A DNA stretch of 64,000 bases from an uncultured Eubacteriales bacterium (GTDB lineage Bacteria > Bacillota > Clostridia > Oscillospirales > Oscillospiraceae). Within the stretch, counting starts at the first letter, position 1. Each line of letters starts with the position of its first letter. Of the stretch, positions 44,190-51,696 are shown piece after piece. Under the pieces are notes generated by a model that was not told the origin of the DNA, did not search any database, and worked only from the letters and a program-made list of their open reading frames with translations. The translations under genes and the position numbers were made by a program. The DNA lies in the NCBI GenBank assembly GCA_902475855.1, contig CABSBF010000004.1, positions 10,967 to 74,966 on the forward strand, in the 5' to 3' direction.

Positions 44190-46244
44190 ATGAGGCATCG
44201 CAAGCCGGAACAAGTGAATAAGCCCGTTCCGGCAGAACCGGCGATGCCGGAGTTTACGCTGGAAGATATTCTGGAGGAATTCGGCAGCAAGCAAGTCATA
44301 CCGGCGGAAAAGCCGCCGGTGACAGTTCCTGCGGCGGAAGAGGCGAAAAAAGCTATTCCCGCTGCGGATGAGTCTGCCTTTGCATCGTTCCCGGAACCGG
44401 AGTGCTCTGCGCCGGAGCCTGTGCAGGAAGTACCGGAAGCTGCACAGGAAATGCCTGAGTCTTCCCCGCCGCATAGCTCAGCAGAGGAAAGAGCAGCGGT
44501 GCCTACTTTCCGGCCGTCCGTCTGGCAGCCTGCGCCGCCGTCTTCCGCGCCGTTTCGCGGGAAAAAGGAAGCACAGCAGCCCTCCCGTCCTGCGCGACGG
44601 CACTCTGCTGCCGTAAAGGTCGCACCGGAGGCTCCGCCTCCCCCAACGGCGCAGGAGCTTCTGGAAAAATACCGCATGATTCTGAGCGGCACCGGCCTGC
44701 GTCTCGGTCTGACCGGTTTTTTCTGTGCGATCAATTTTCTGCTTCTGCTGTGCGGCGAATATTTTCCCGCCGTAATACAGCTTCTTCCCACCGGGCTGCC
44801 GGTCTATCTGTCCGCCGGACTGCTTGGGCTTTCCCTGCTCTTGTCCTTCGATGTTGTGATTCGCGGGCTGCGCGATCTTTTCCGGCTTCGCATCAGTCCC
44901 TTTACACTGGGCGCTCTGACCGTTGTTCTCTGTATCACGGATGCTTTTGTATCAAAAGCCTCCTTCTGCGCCGCCGGAAGTCTGCTGCTCTATTTTCTCT
45001 TTCGCGCATTGGTGCTGCACGACCGCGGAATGCTTACAACGCTTCGAACAGTCTGTTCCATTGAAAAGCCCATGGGCATCTGCCGCATTTCCGGGCTGGA
45101 GGACAGCGCCCTCCGCTGTGACACCGGCGACCGCTCTGTGTTCTGCGGGGAACTGGAGCAGCCGGACGCCGCGCAGACGCTCTTTTGCATCTATTCTACC
45201 ATTCTGCTTCCCGGAACGCTGGCCGCCGCAATCATTTTTGCACACAGCGGCCACACCAGTTTTCTGCACGGCTGGATGCTTCTCCTGCTGGGCGCAACGC
45301 CCTGCGCGAGTCTTCTCTCCTTTGCCCGTCCGTTTCACACCCTTGCAAAGCGGCTGAGTGAGATCCATGGTGCGCTGTGCGGCTGGTACGGCGCCGGAAT
45401 CTTCAGCGGCAGGCATACCATTCTGCTGCGCGACGGCGACCTGTTCCCCATGGATGGCGTCCGTTCCAACGGTATGAAGCTCTATGCCGCACACCCCGCT
45501 GCAAAGGTCATCGGCTACGCGCTTGCAGCGCTGCAAGCCTGTGAAAGTCCCCTGACGCAGCTCTTCGAGTCTCTGTTGGAGGCTCAGTTTGGAAAGCACT
45601 ATCAGGCAGTCTCCCACAGGATCTATGATGCAGGCGGCGTCGGTGCGGAAATTGCAGGTGACATCGTACTTGTCGGTTCCCTGCCCTTTATGCAGAGCAT
45701 GGGTGTGCATATGCCAGCCGGAACCAAGGTGCGTTTGGCGGTTTACGTCTCCATCGGCGGCGAGCTTGCAGGTGTTTTTGCCCTCAAGTACAAGCCCACC
45801 CGTTCTGCGCGGCTCGGCCTGCGGGCAGTGCTGGCAAAGTCAAAGCTGACTGTCGTGATGGCAACGCGGGACTTTTTGATCACGCCTGAGTTGATCGCAG
45901 CAAAATATGAAATTCCGACCCAGCGGCTCGTGTTTCCTCCCTACTCTGCCCGCCTGCGCTATGCCTCTGCGGAACTCGGCAGCACCGCTTGGCAGGGAGC
46001 GCTGGTTGCCAAGGACACCTTTGGTACCTTTGCCTCAACCACCGCCGCCGGGCAGAGCCTTTACTCAGCAACACTGACGCTGGCTATCCTGAATCTGCTT
46101 GCGGGCTTCTTCGGCGTCATTCTCTGCGCGCTGCTTCTGTTCTGGGGGGCAGGTGCCGCAGCCTCACCGCTTCATATTGTGCTGTTCCAGCTTTTGTGGG
46201 TGATTCTGTCGGAGTTCATTGCTTTTCTCCTCCTGCTGCTTTGA
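44190..46244 (+). CDS. Membrane protein resembling a P1B-type ATPase with lost catalytic motifs
   Basis: A 684-residue protein. Residues 1-150 are disordered and rich in Pro, Ala and Glu, with FTLEDILEEFG at 22-32. From 160 it follows the heavy-metal P-type ATPase plan: membrane helices (about 170-275 and 330-375), a TPC-type metal motif GATPCASLLSFARPF at 368-382, the stretch where DKTGT should be (residues 410-420, here ILLRDGDLFP), a P-domain-like part with VYVSIGGELAGVFALKYKPTR (518-538) and VVMATRDF (555-562) where TGDN is expected, and C-terminal helices (625-684). The phosphorylated Asp motif, TGDN and GDGxND are all absent. ATP-driven transport is therefore unlikely; a sensor or scaffold role is possible. 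Confidence 0.8.
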   Translation: MRHRKPEQVNKPVPAEPAMPEFTLEDILEEFGSKQVIPAEKPPVTVPAAEEAKKAIPAADESAFASFPEPECSAPEPVQEVPEAAQEMPESSPPHSSAEERAAVPTFRPSVWQPAPPSSAPFRGKKEAQQPSRPARRHSAAVKVAPEAPPPPTAQELLEKYRMILSGTGLRLGLTGFFCAINFLLLLCGEYFPAVIQLLPTGLPVYLSAGLLGLSLLLSFDVVIRGLRDLFRLRISPFTLGALTVVLCITDAFVSKASFCAAGSLLLYFLFRALVLHDRGMLTTLRTVCSIEKPMGICRISGLEDSALRCDTGDRSVFCGELEQPDAAQTLFCIYSTILLPGTLAAAIIFAHSGHTSFLHGWMLLLLGATPCASLLSFARPFHTLAKRLSEIHGALCGWYGAGIFSGRHTILLRDGDLFPMDGVRSNGMKLYAAHPAAKVIGYALAALQACESPLTQLFESLLEAQFGKHYQAVSHRIYDAGGVGAEIAGDIVLVGSLPFMQSMGVHMPAGTKVRLAVYVSIGGELAGVFALKYKPTRSARLGLRAVLAKSKLTVVMATRDFLITPELIAAKYEIPTQRLVFPPYSARLRYASAELGSTAWQGALVAKDTFGTFASTTAAGQSLYSATLTLAILNLLAGFFGVILCALLLFWGAGAAASPLHIVLFQLLWVILSEFIAFLLLLL

Positions 46245-46311
46245 TTTATCGTGTTTTTTTACAAATATGACCGTCCTCTTTCGTAACATTGGCCAAATTT
46301 CTCAAATATAA

Positions 46312-46340
46312 TTGAAATCTCATTTTCCATCGTGTATAAT
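46312..46340 (+). promoter_or_regulatory. Strong sigma-A promoter of the EF-G2-like gene
   Basis: TTGAAA (46312-46317), 17-nt spacer, exact TATAAT (46335-46340), leaving a leader of about 85 nt before the ATG. Confidence 0.78.
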
Positions 46341-46430
46341 TAATACTAATTGTGGCAACGATGTAATGCCGCCAGCAGTCCGCTCCCTTTCCAGCCTGCG
46401 GCTCTGCTCAGAAAGGAGAAAATCAAAACT

Positions 46431-48488
46431 ATGTACACTGCGAAGGACATCCGCAATCTCTGCCTGCTCGGTCACGGCGGCGACGGCAAATCCGCGCTCT
46501 GCGAGAGCATGCTCTACCTGACCAAGGCCATTACCCGTCTGGGCAAGCGCACCGACGGCACCACCGTTTCCGACTTCGACGACGAAGAAAAGAAGCGTCA
46601 GTATTCCATCAAGACCTCCGTCATTCCCGTCGAATATAACGGCTGCAAGGTCAACGTGCTGGACAACCCCGGCTATTTCGATTTTGCCGGTGAGGTCGTG
46701 CAGTCCCTTCGCGTTTCCGACGCAGGTATCATCTGCCTGAGCGCAAAGTCCGGCATCGCCGTCGGCACTGAAAAGGGTTGGCAGTCTCTGGCGGACGCCG
46801 GTCTGCCCGCGATGTTCTATGTCTCCAAGCTGGACGAGGAGCATGCAAACTTCTTTGCTACCTTTGACTCCATCCGCAGCACTTTCGGTGCTTCTGCAAT
46901 TCCCTTTACCTTCCCCATCCTCAAGGGCGAGCAGGCGGTCGGCATTGTCGATCTGATTACAAAGAAGGCTTACGGCGTAGACGGCAAAGAAATTCCCCTG
47001 CCTGCCGATGCTGAGGATAGAATTGAAGAATACATGGCCGAGCTGAACGAGCAGGTCGCTGAAACCGATGAAGCTCTGATGGAAAAGTTCTTCATGGAAG
47101 AACCCTTCACCGAAGAGGAGCTTGCCAAGGGCATCCGCGACGGCTTGCAGCAGCGCTCCGTCACGCCCGTTTTCTGCGGCTGCGCGATGAATGGTCTGGG
47201 CACGCTCCGTCTGCTGGAGAACATCGTGAAGTTCGCACCGAACCCCCTGGAAGGCAAGCCCATGGTCACCGTGGACGAGGACGGCAATGAGTCCGAGCTG
47301 GCCATCAACCCGAATGGCAGCGCTGTTGCATTCGTGTTCAACACCGTTGCCGACCAGTATGGCAAGAACTCCTACTTCAAGGTCGTTTCCGGCGATATTG
47401 AGGACACCATGTCCGTTGTCAACGCCCGCACCGGCGACACTGAAAAGCTGGGCAACACCTTCTTCCCGCGCGGCAAGGACAACATCAAGACCTCCAAGGT
47501 CTGCTGCGGTGACATCGGCGTTTTCACAAAGCTCGCCTCGGTTCGTACCGGCGATACGCTCTGCATGCCCGGAAAGGCCGTCACCATCAAGCCCATGGAG
47601 TATGCTGAGCCCTGCTACCGCATGGCCATCTACGCCAAGACCAAGGGACAGGAAGACAAGGTCGCCAACGGTCTGGTCAAGCTGAACGAGGAAGACGCCT
47701 CCTTCACCTTTGGCAACGATCCCGAAACCAAGGAAATGATCATTGCCGGTGTCTGCGATATTCAATTGAGCGTTATCATCGCAAAGCTGCTGAGCAAGTA
47801 CAAGGTTGAAGCCGAGCTTCGTCCCGCAAAGATCGCCTACCGTGAAACCATCAAGAAAAAGGTCGAAGTCCACGGCCGTCACAAGAAGCAGTCCGGCGGC
47901 CACGGCCAGTTCGGTGATGTCTACATCCGCTTTGAGCCGCAGACCGAAAGCGAAGAGATGATCTTTGCGGATGAAACCGTCGGCGGCTGCGTGCCGAAGA
48001 ACTTCATCCCCTCCGTCGAAAAGGGTCTTCGCAACTGCGTCGGCAAGGGTGTTCTGGCTGGTTACCCCGTCGTGTTCCTGAAGGCGACGCTGTACTTCGG
48101 TTCCTCCCATCCGGTCGACTCCTCCGATATGGCGTTCCAGACCGCTGCCGGCATTGCCTATAAAGAAGGTCTGCCCACTGCAAACCCGACCCTCCTTGAG
48201 CCGATCGGCGAGCTGAAGGTTTACATTCCGGACAGCAACATGGGCGACGTCATCGGCGACCTCAACAAGCGCCGCGGCCGCGTGATGGGCATGAACCCCT
48301 GCGGCAACGGTCAGCAGGTCGTAGAGGCTGAAGTCCCCATGGGTGAGATGAGCTCCTATGCCATTGATCTGCGTTCCATGACGCAGGGCCGCGGCTCCTA
48401 TTCCCTCAAATTTGTTCGCTATGAGGAAGTCCCGCAGATGAATCAGGCAAAGATCATCGAGGACGCAAAGAAGAACGAAGAGGAATAA
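46431..48488 (+). CDS. Elongation factor G-like GTPase (EF-G2 type)
   Basis: A 685-residue translational GTPase with the full EF-G domain order, but divergent G motifs: P-loop GHGGDGKS at 14-21 (EF-G normally AHxDAGKT), DNPG at 78-81 (normally DTPG) and SKLD at 132-135 (normally NKMD). Domain IV contains GRHKKQSGGHGQFGDVYIRFEP and domain V ends with TQGRGSYSLKFVRYEEVP. These traits place it in the EF-G2-like group, a paralogue that coexists with the main EF-G; its cellular role is not settled. The ATG at 46431 has AAAGGAG upstream at about 10 nt. Codon use is clearly biased toward preferred codons, so it is probably highly expressed. Confidence 0.93.
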   Translation: MYTAKDIRNLCLLGHGGDGKSALCESMLYLTKAITRLGKRTDGTTVSDFDDEEKKRQYSIKTSVIPVEYNGCKVNVLDNPGYFDFAGEVVQSLRVSDAGIICLSAKSGIAVGTEKGWQSLADAGLPAMFYVSKLDEEHANFFATFDSIRSTFGASAIPFTFPILKGEQAVGIVDLITKKAYGVDGKEIPLPADAEDRIEEYMAELNEQVAETDEALMEKFFMEEPFTEEELAKGIRDGLQQRSVTPVFCGCAMNGLGTLRLLENIVKFAPNPLEGKPMVTVDEDGNESELAINPNGSAVAFVFNTVADQYGKNSYFKVVSGDIEDTMSVVNARTGDTEKLGNTFFPRGKDNIKTSKVCCGDIGVFTKLASVRTGDTLCMPGKAVTIKPMEYAEPCYRMAIYAKTKGQEDKVANGLVKLNEEDASFTFGNDPETKEMIIAGVCDIQLSVIIAKLLSKYKVEAELRPAKIAYRETIKKKVEVHGRHKKQSGGHGQFGDVYIRFEPQTESEEMIFADETVGGCVPKNFIPSVEKGLRNCVGKGVLAGYPVVFLKATLYFGSSHPVDSSDMAFQTAAGIAYKEGLPTANPTLLEPIGELKVYIPDSNMGDVIGDLNKRRGRVMGMNPCGNGQQVVEAEVPMGEMSSYAIDLRSMTQGRGSYSLKFVRYEEVPQMNQAKIIEDAKKNEEE

Positions 48489-48498
48489 CTCCATATCC

Positions 48499-48527
48499 AA
48501 CCGGGCGGCATATGCCGCCCGGTTTTT
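48499..48527 (+). terminator. Terminator after the EF-G2-like gene
   Basis: A 12-bp perfect stem (AACCGGGCGGCA / TGCCGCCCGGTT) with a 2-nt to 4-nt loop, then TTTTT. Confidence 0.9.
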
Positions 48528-48552
48528 GTCGGAAGTTGTGTAAAAAATGGGC

Positions 48553-48581
48553 TTTACTTTCATTAAGAATCCTGCTATAAT
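48553..48581 (+). promoter_or_regulatory. Promoter of tRNA-Arg
   Basis: TTTACT (48553-48558), 17-nt spacer, exact TATAAT (48576-48581), 15 nt before the tRNA. Confidence 0.7.
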
Positions 48582-48596
48582 AATGGTTGTTGAAAT

Positions 48597-48672
48597 GCGC
48601 CAGTGGCTCAATGGATAGAGCATCAGATTCCGGTTCTGAGGGTTGGGGGTTCGAGTCCCTTCTGGCGTGCCA
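48597..48672 (+). tRNA. tRNA-Arg (anticodon CCG)
   Basis: Cloverleaf with acceptor GCGCCAG pairing CTGGCGT (first pair G-U), D-arm GGCTCAATGGATAGAGC, anticodon stem TCAGA/TCTGA around the loop TTCCGGT (anticodon CCG), T-arm GGGGGTTCGAGTCCC, discriminator G and an encoded CCA. It reads CGG codons. Confidence 0.96.
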
Positions 48673-48673
48673 T

Positions 48674-48707
48674 GCAAAAGGCACTTGCGAAAGCAAGTGC
48701 CTTTTGC
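48674..48707 (+). terminator. Terminator after tRNA-Arg
   Basis: A perfect 15-bp stem (GCAAAAGGCACTTGC and complement) closed by a GAAA tetraloop. The right arm includes CCTTTTGC, so the T-run is part of the stem. The inner GCACTTGC arm is shared with the tRNA-Leu terminator. Confidence 0.85.
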
Positions 48708-48842
48708 AATGATATCCGTTCCTCTCGGAGCGGGTGATATATCTTTGAAACCAGCAGCGCCTTATTCCTTATATTGTATATGACATGCTTTTACAATTCC
48801 TTAGCTTATTTTTGCTCTATTCAGACTGTCTTTCAGATATGG

Positions 48843-48877
48843 AAAAGCCCAGAAATCACTGCAATTTCCGGGCTTTT
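48843..48877 (+). terminator. Orphan terminator-like hairpin
   Basis: AAAAGCCC and GGGCTTTT pair, with an inner GAAAT/ATTTC pair and one mismatch; T-run TTTT on the plus strand and AAAA-derived run on the other. No gene lies directly upstream on either strand. Confidence 0.6.
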
Positions 48878-48993
48878 GTCATTTTGGCAGACACCTGCCG
48901 GCTCTGGCTGCGGCTATGCCCCGGTACCGGCAAAACATATGCTCTATCGCTCATGCCATATAATAAGCAAATGGCCTCTTCAGATAAGGCGCA

Positions 48994-49033
48994 CCTCGCA
49001 AAGCCGCTGTCTCCAAGCGGCTTGCGGGGTTTT
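48994..49033 (+). terminator. Second orphan terminator-like hairpin
   Basis: CGCAA-A-GCCGCT pairs with AGCGGC-TTGCG around a 7-nt loop and ends in GGGGTTTT. It has no gene in front of it on the plus strand. Confidence 0.6.
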
Positions 49034-49152
49034 ATCGCTGTGTGCGGTTGAAATTAGTATGCTTTTCAAGTATAATCATATCAACAAATCTTGCTAATGT
49101 TTGTCCGTGAGAAAAACAGAAGAAAAACCCGTGATTTGCGGAGGGAAACAGA

Positions 49153-49539
49153 ATGGACACAACGATACAGGATATCCTGTTTTTCTTTGACCGGCATCAG
49201 GCTGCCTATCCGCTGTATGAGTGCTTTCAGGAAAAGCTCCTTGCCAGATTCCCCGAAAGCCGAATCAAGGTGCAAAAATCTCAAATCTCATACTATAATC
49301 GCCACCTTTACGCCTGCGTGTCCTTCTTGAAGGTAAAAAAGAAAACGGAGCTGCCGGAAGACTGTTTTGTGCTGACGCTGGGGCTGTCCGCTCCGTTGGA
49401 ATCCGACCGGGTGGCGGCAAAAACCGAGCCGTATCCGGGGCGGTGGACAACGCATTTTGTCATCAGCAGTCCGTCCGATTTGGACGAGGAGTTGTTTGAT
49501 TGGATCGGGCAGGCATATCAATTTGCGCAGGCAAAATAA
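49153..49539 (+). CDS. DUF5655-like small protein
   Basis: A 128-residue protein that resembles the DUF5655 family, found alone or as a C-terminal domain in many bacteria, with no proven function. Typical stretches are KVQKSQISYYNRHLYACVSFLKVKK near residue 39, TEPYPGRWTTHFVISSPSDLDEELFDWI and a C-terminal AYQFAQAK. No signal peptide or membrane part. The ATG has GGAGGG about 7 nt upstream. It is followed 12 nt later by the MazG-like gene, so the two form a unit. The family assignment is from memory of the pattern. Confidence 0.75.
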   Translation: MDTTIQDILFFFDRHQAAYPLYECFQEKLLARFPESRIKVQKSQISYYNRHLYACVSFLKVKKKTELPEDCFVLTLGLSAPLESDRVAAKTEPYPGRWTTHFVISSPSDLDEELFDWIGQAYQFAQAK

Positions 49540-49551
49540 CGGAGGAAACAG

Positions 49552-49887
49552 ATGCAAGTCAACGAATATCAGAAAGCGGCTATGGCAACGCTGAATCCGG
49601 CGCTTGATAAAAAGGATGCTCTCATCAACAGCGTCATGGGCTTGTGCGGGGAATCCGGTGAAGCCATTGACATTGTGAAAAAGTGGCTGATGCAGGGGCA
49701 TGAGCTGGATAAGGAACATTTGGTCAGGGAGCTTGGGGATGTGGCGTGGTATCTCGCCGAGGCTGCCACGGCATTGGATGTTCCGCTGGAGGCTGTTTTT
49801 CAGGGAAATCTGGACAAGCTGCGTCAGCGTTTCCCCAACGGCTTTGACACCGGGGCTTCGGTAAATCGCAAGGAGGGGGATTTATAG
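49552..49887 (+). CDS. MazG-like NTP pyrophosphohydrolase
   Basis: A 111-residue all-alpha NTP pyrophosphohydrolase. The metal-binding pattern of the MazG superfamily is clear: GLCGESGEAIDIVKKW (ExxE-type first half, about residues 30-45) and ELGDVAWYLAEAA (second half, about 60-72). Such enzymes clean up non-canonical or stress-related nucleotides, and short versions are common in phages and genomic islands. GGAGG lies 6 nt before the ATG. It is directly behind the DUF5655-like gene. Confidence 0.9.
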   Translation: MQVNEYQKAAMATLNPALDKKDALINSVMGLCGESGEAIDIVKKWLMQGHELDKEHLVRELGDVAWYLAEAATALDVPLEAVFQGNLDKLRQRFPNGFDTGASVNRKEGDL

Positions 49888-49910
49888 ATGCAGGATTTAT
49901 CTGCCCCTGA

Positions 49911-50096
49911 CCATATACAGACCTGACAGGCAAGACGATCATCCCGTTTGCAACCTCCGGTGGAAGCGGCATTGGCAAGACGAACGAACGCCTTGCGCCG
50001 AGCTGCAAAGGCGCAAAGCTGATGGACGGCAAGGTTTTCAAGGGCAATGTCGGGCATCAGGAGCTTGCGGCGTGGGTTGAAGGACTCGGACTTTAA
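49911..50096 (+). pseudogene. Flavodoxin remnant (C-terminal part only)
   Basis: An open stretch without a start codon encodes DLTGKTIIPFATSGGSGIGK and then GKVFKGNVGHQELAAWVEGLGL before a TAA. This is the last third of a flavodoxin of the type that ends a DLTGKTI strand-loop with an FMN-contacting GGSG. The N-terminal two thirds, including the phosphate-binding loop, are missing, and a stop (49908-49910) lies right before it. It is therefore a broken gene, probably left by a deletion that joined it to the MazG-like gene. Confidence 0.8.
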
Positions 50097-50128
50097 GGGA
50101 CAGACAAATCGGAATTTGAGGTGGAAAT

Positions 50129-50449
50129 ATGGCATCAAGCAAGGAATACTTAGAGTTTATTTTAGGACAGCTATCTGAGTTAGAAGAAATTACTTATCGA
50201 GCTATGATGGGAGAATTTATTATTTATTATCGTGGCAAGATTGTAGGCGGTATCTATGATGATAGATTACTTGTTAAACCAGTAAAATCAGCAATTAGTT
50301 ATATGCCGACAGCTCCGTATGAATTACCCTATGAGGGAGCAAAAGAGATGTTGTTGGTAGATGAAGTTGATAATAAGGAATTTTTGACAGGCTTGTTTCA
50401 TGCAATGTATGATGAACTGCCAGCCCCAAAACCGAAAAAGAAGAAATAA
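50129..50449 (+). CDS. TfoX N-terminal-domain protein, low-GC
   Basis: A 106-residue protein matching the free-standing TfoX/Sxy N-terminal domain: SSKEYLEFILGQL, EITYRAMMGEFIIYYRGKIVGGIYDDRLLVK and a Lys-rich C-terminus (PKPKKKK). The full-length protein controls competence in Gammaproteobacteria; the role of short Firmicutes copies is unknown. GAGGTGG lies before the ATG. The gene is clearly AT-rich and uses codons such as TTA and ATA freely, unlike its GC-rich neighbours, which points to recent transfer. Confidence 0.85.
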   Translation: MASSKEYLEFILGQLSELEEITYRAMMGEFIIYYRGKIVGGIYDDRLLVKPVKSAISYMPTAPYELPYEGAKEMLLVDEVDNKEFLTGLFHAMYDELPAPKPKKKK

Positions 50450-50486
50450 ACAATTTCCAGTTTAACGAACAGGAGATGATGATCGC

Positions 50487-50696
50487 ATGAAAATCCTATA
50501 TGAACTATCTTGGCTATGGGAAACGCTGGGCATTGCACTTTTGGCGGCGGCTATCTGCATAGCTTGCGCCGCGCTGATTGGCAAGGCAGCGAAAAAGAAA
50601 CTCAGCAAAAAGCTGTTGGCTGTCATAGGGGCTGCGGCATTTGTAGGGGCAATTCTGGCGGTTATCCTGATCGCCCGGACACCAATGCCGCTTTGA
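50487..50696 (+). CDS. Small membrane protein, unknown
   Basis: A 69-residue product with two hydrophobic segments (about 13-31 and 44-63) separated by a basic loop GKAAKKKLSKK, so both ends should face the same side of the membrane. It is not recognised. The ribosome-binding site GGAG is 11 nt before the ATG, which is far, so the start is less certain. It lies 37 nt after the TfoX-like gene. Confidence 0.6.
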   Translation: MKILYELSWLWETLGIALLAAAICIACAALIGKAAKKKLSKKLLAVIGAAAFVGAILAVILIARTPMPL

Positions 50697-50994
50697 TAGG
50701 ACGGAGCATCTGCAGGAAGCGTATGCGTTCGGAAAAAGCATTTATTAAACAAACCTATATTTGACGAACTCAACACATTGAAGTCGCAGGAGTTTTTTGT
50801 GAACTACGAATGTAGAATAGCGGTATTGGGGACAAAGGTGTTTCCGGATTTACAGGAATAGCATTTAGCAAACCCCAACTCCGGTCCGTGTCCCTGTTTC
50901 TCGGATTCCGGCCTGCCGGAATTGGAAATTCCATAAGTGTTCTCCTATCTCTTTGCCCTGTGCCGGAATTGCAGCGGCGGAAAGGAATTACAGT
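50697..50994. other. Spacer before the TetR gene, with a palindrome and short direct repeat
   Basis: No credible gene is present. At 50905-50922 lies the palindrome ATTCCGGC-CT-GCCGGAAT. Its right half continues as TGCCGGAATTG (50914-50924), which recurs as a direct copy at 50961-50971. Such repeated half-sites just before a TetR gene could be its operator; this is inference. Confidence 0.45.
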
Positions 50995-51549
50995 ATGTCT
51001 CAGGTAACAAAACGTGCATTGGAGCAGTCACTGAAAAATCTGCTGCTCAAAAAGCCGCTCACCAAGATCACCGTGGCGGATATCGCCGAAGACTGCGGGA
51101 TCAACCGTATGACTTTCTATTATCACTTTAAGGACATTTACGACCTTGTGGAATGGTCCTGCCTTGAGGATGCAAAGCGCGCCCTGAATGAGAAAAAAAC
51201 CTATGAAACCTGGCAGCAGGGACTTTTACAGATTTTCCAGGCAGTGCAGGCGAATAAGCCGTTCATTCTGAATGTCTACCGCTGTGTTCACAGGGAGCAG
51301 GTTGAAAAATATCTTCAGCCGCTTGTGGACCAGTTGCTGCTGGATGTCATTGAAGAGGAGTCCGGCGGGCTCACTGTGCGCGAGGAGGACAAGCAGTTCA
51401 TTGCGCAGGTTTATTCCTACGTTTTGATCGGTCTGATGCTTGACTGGATCAAGGATGATATGCGCGAAGATCCGCAGCAGATCGTTGACAGGCTTGCTAA
51501 AGTGATCAAGGGCTCCATTTCATCGGCACTCTCCCGCTTCAAGCTCTGA
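50995..51549 (+). CDS. TetR-family transcriptional regulator
   Basis: A 184-residue regulator with an N-terminal TetR helix-turn-helix (KITVADIAEDCGINRMTFYYHF, about residues 22-45) and a C-terminal ligand domain of the TetR_C_8 type found in DhaS-like regulators. I start at the ATG at 50995, with AAAGGA upstream; 14 earlier codons are open but lack a ribosome-binding site. It is followed by a terminator and then the oleate hydratase gene on the same strand, so it probably controls that gene in response to fatty acids; this link is from position only. Confidence 0.92.
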   Translation: MSQVTKRALEQSLKNLLLKKPLTKITVADIAEDCGINRMTFYYHFKDIYDLVEWSCLEDAKRALNEKKTYETWQQGLLQIFQAVQANKPFILNVYRCVHREQVEKYLQPLVDQLLLDVIEEESGGLTVREEDKQFIAQVYSYVLIGLMLDWIKDDMREDPQQIVDRLAKVIKGSISSALSRFKL

Positions 51550-51593
51550 TTTCATCATTTTGGCGGTTTTGATAAAACTTTTTACACTTTTCG

Positions 51594-51627
51594 GCTCCGT
51601 GATAATTCTTTTATCACGGAGCTTTTT
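51594..51627 (+). terminator. Terminator after the TetR gene
   Basis: A perfect 12-bp stem (GCTCCGTGATAA / TTATCACGGAGC) with a 5-nt loop and TTTTT. Its arms contain GTGATAA/TTATCAC, which could double as an operator for the TetR protein. Confidence 0.85.
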
Positions 51628-51634
51628 CTGCTGA

Positions 51635-51662
51635 TTGTAAGCCTTCGCGAAATGGGTATAAT
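51635..51662 (+). promoter_or_regulatory. Promoter of oleate hydratase
   Basis: TTGTAA (51635-51640), 16-nt spacer, exact TATAAT (51657-51662), 34 nt before the ATG. Confidence 0.7.
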
Positions 51663-51696
51663 GAAGTCAGAAAGAAAAACACAGGAGGTTTTCATT

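Larger units (their letters stand above)
48708..49152. other. Gene-free stretch behind tRNA-Arg with two orphan terminator hairpins
   Basis: No credible gene in 445 nt. Two hairpins look like terminators with no gene in front: 48843-48877 (AAAAGCCC / GGGCTTTT with an inner paired part) and 48994-49033 (CGCAA-GCCGCT / AGCGGC-TTGCG followed by GGGGTTTT). They may be scars of deleted genes, which fits a variable site at the 3' side of a tRNA gene. The last ~60 nt hold the leader of the next gene. Confidence 0.5.

Noticed and set aside
46320..48677. A 785-residue minus-strand open frame
   Set aside because: Antisense of the EF-G2-like gene; it also runs through the terminator and into tRNA-Arg.
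48785..49051. An 88-residue frame behind tRNA-Arg
   Set aside because: It runs through both orphan terminator hairpins, has no ribosome-binding site, and its product looks like random translation.
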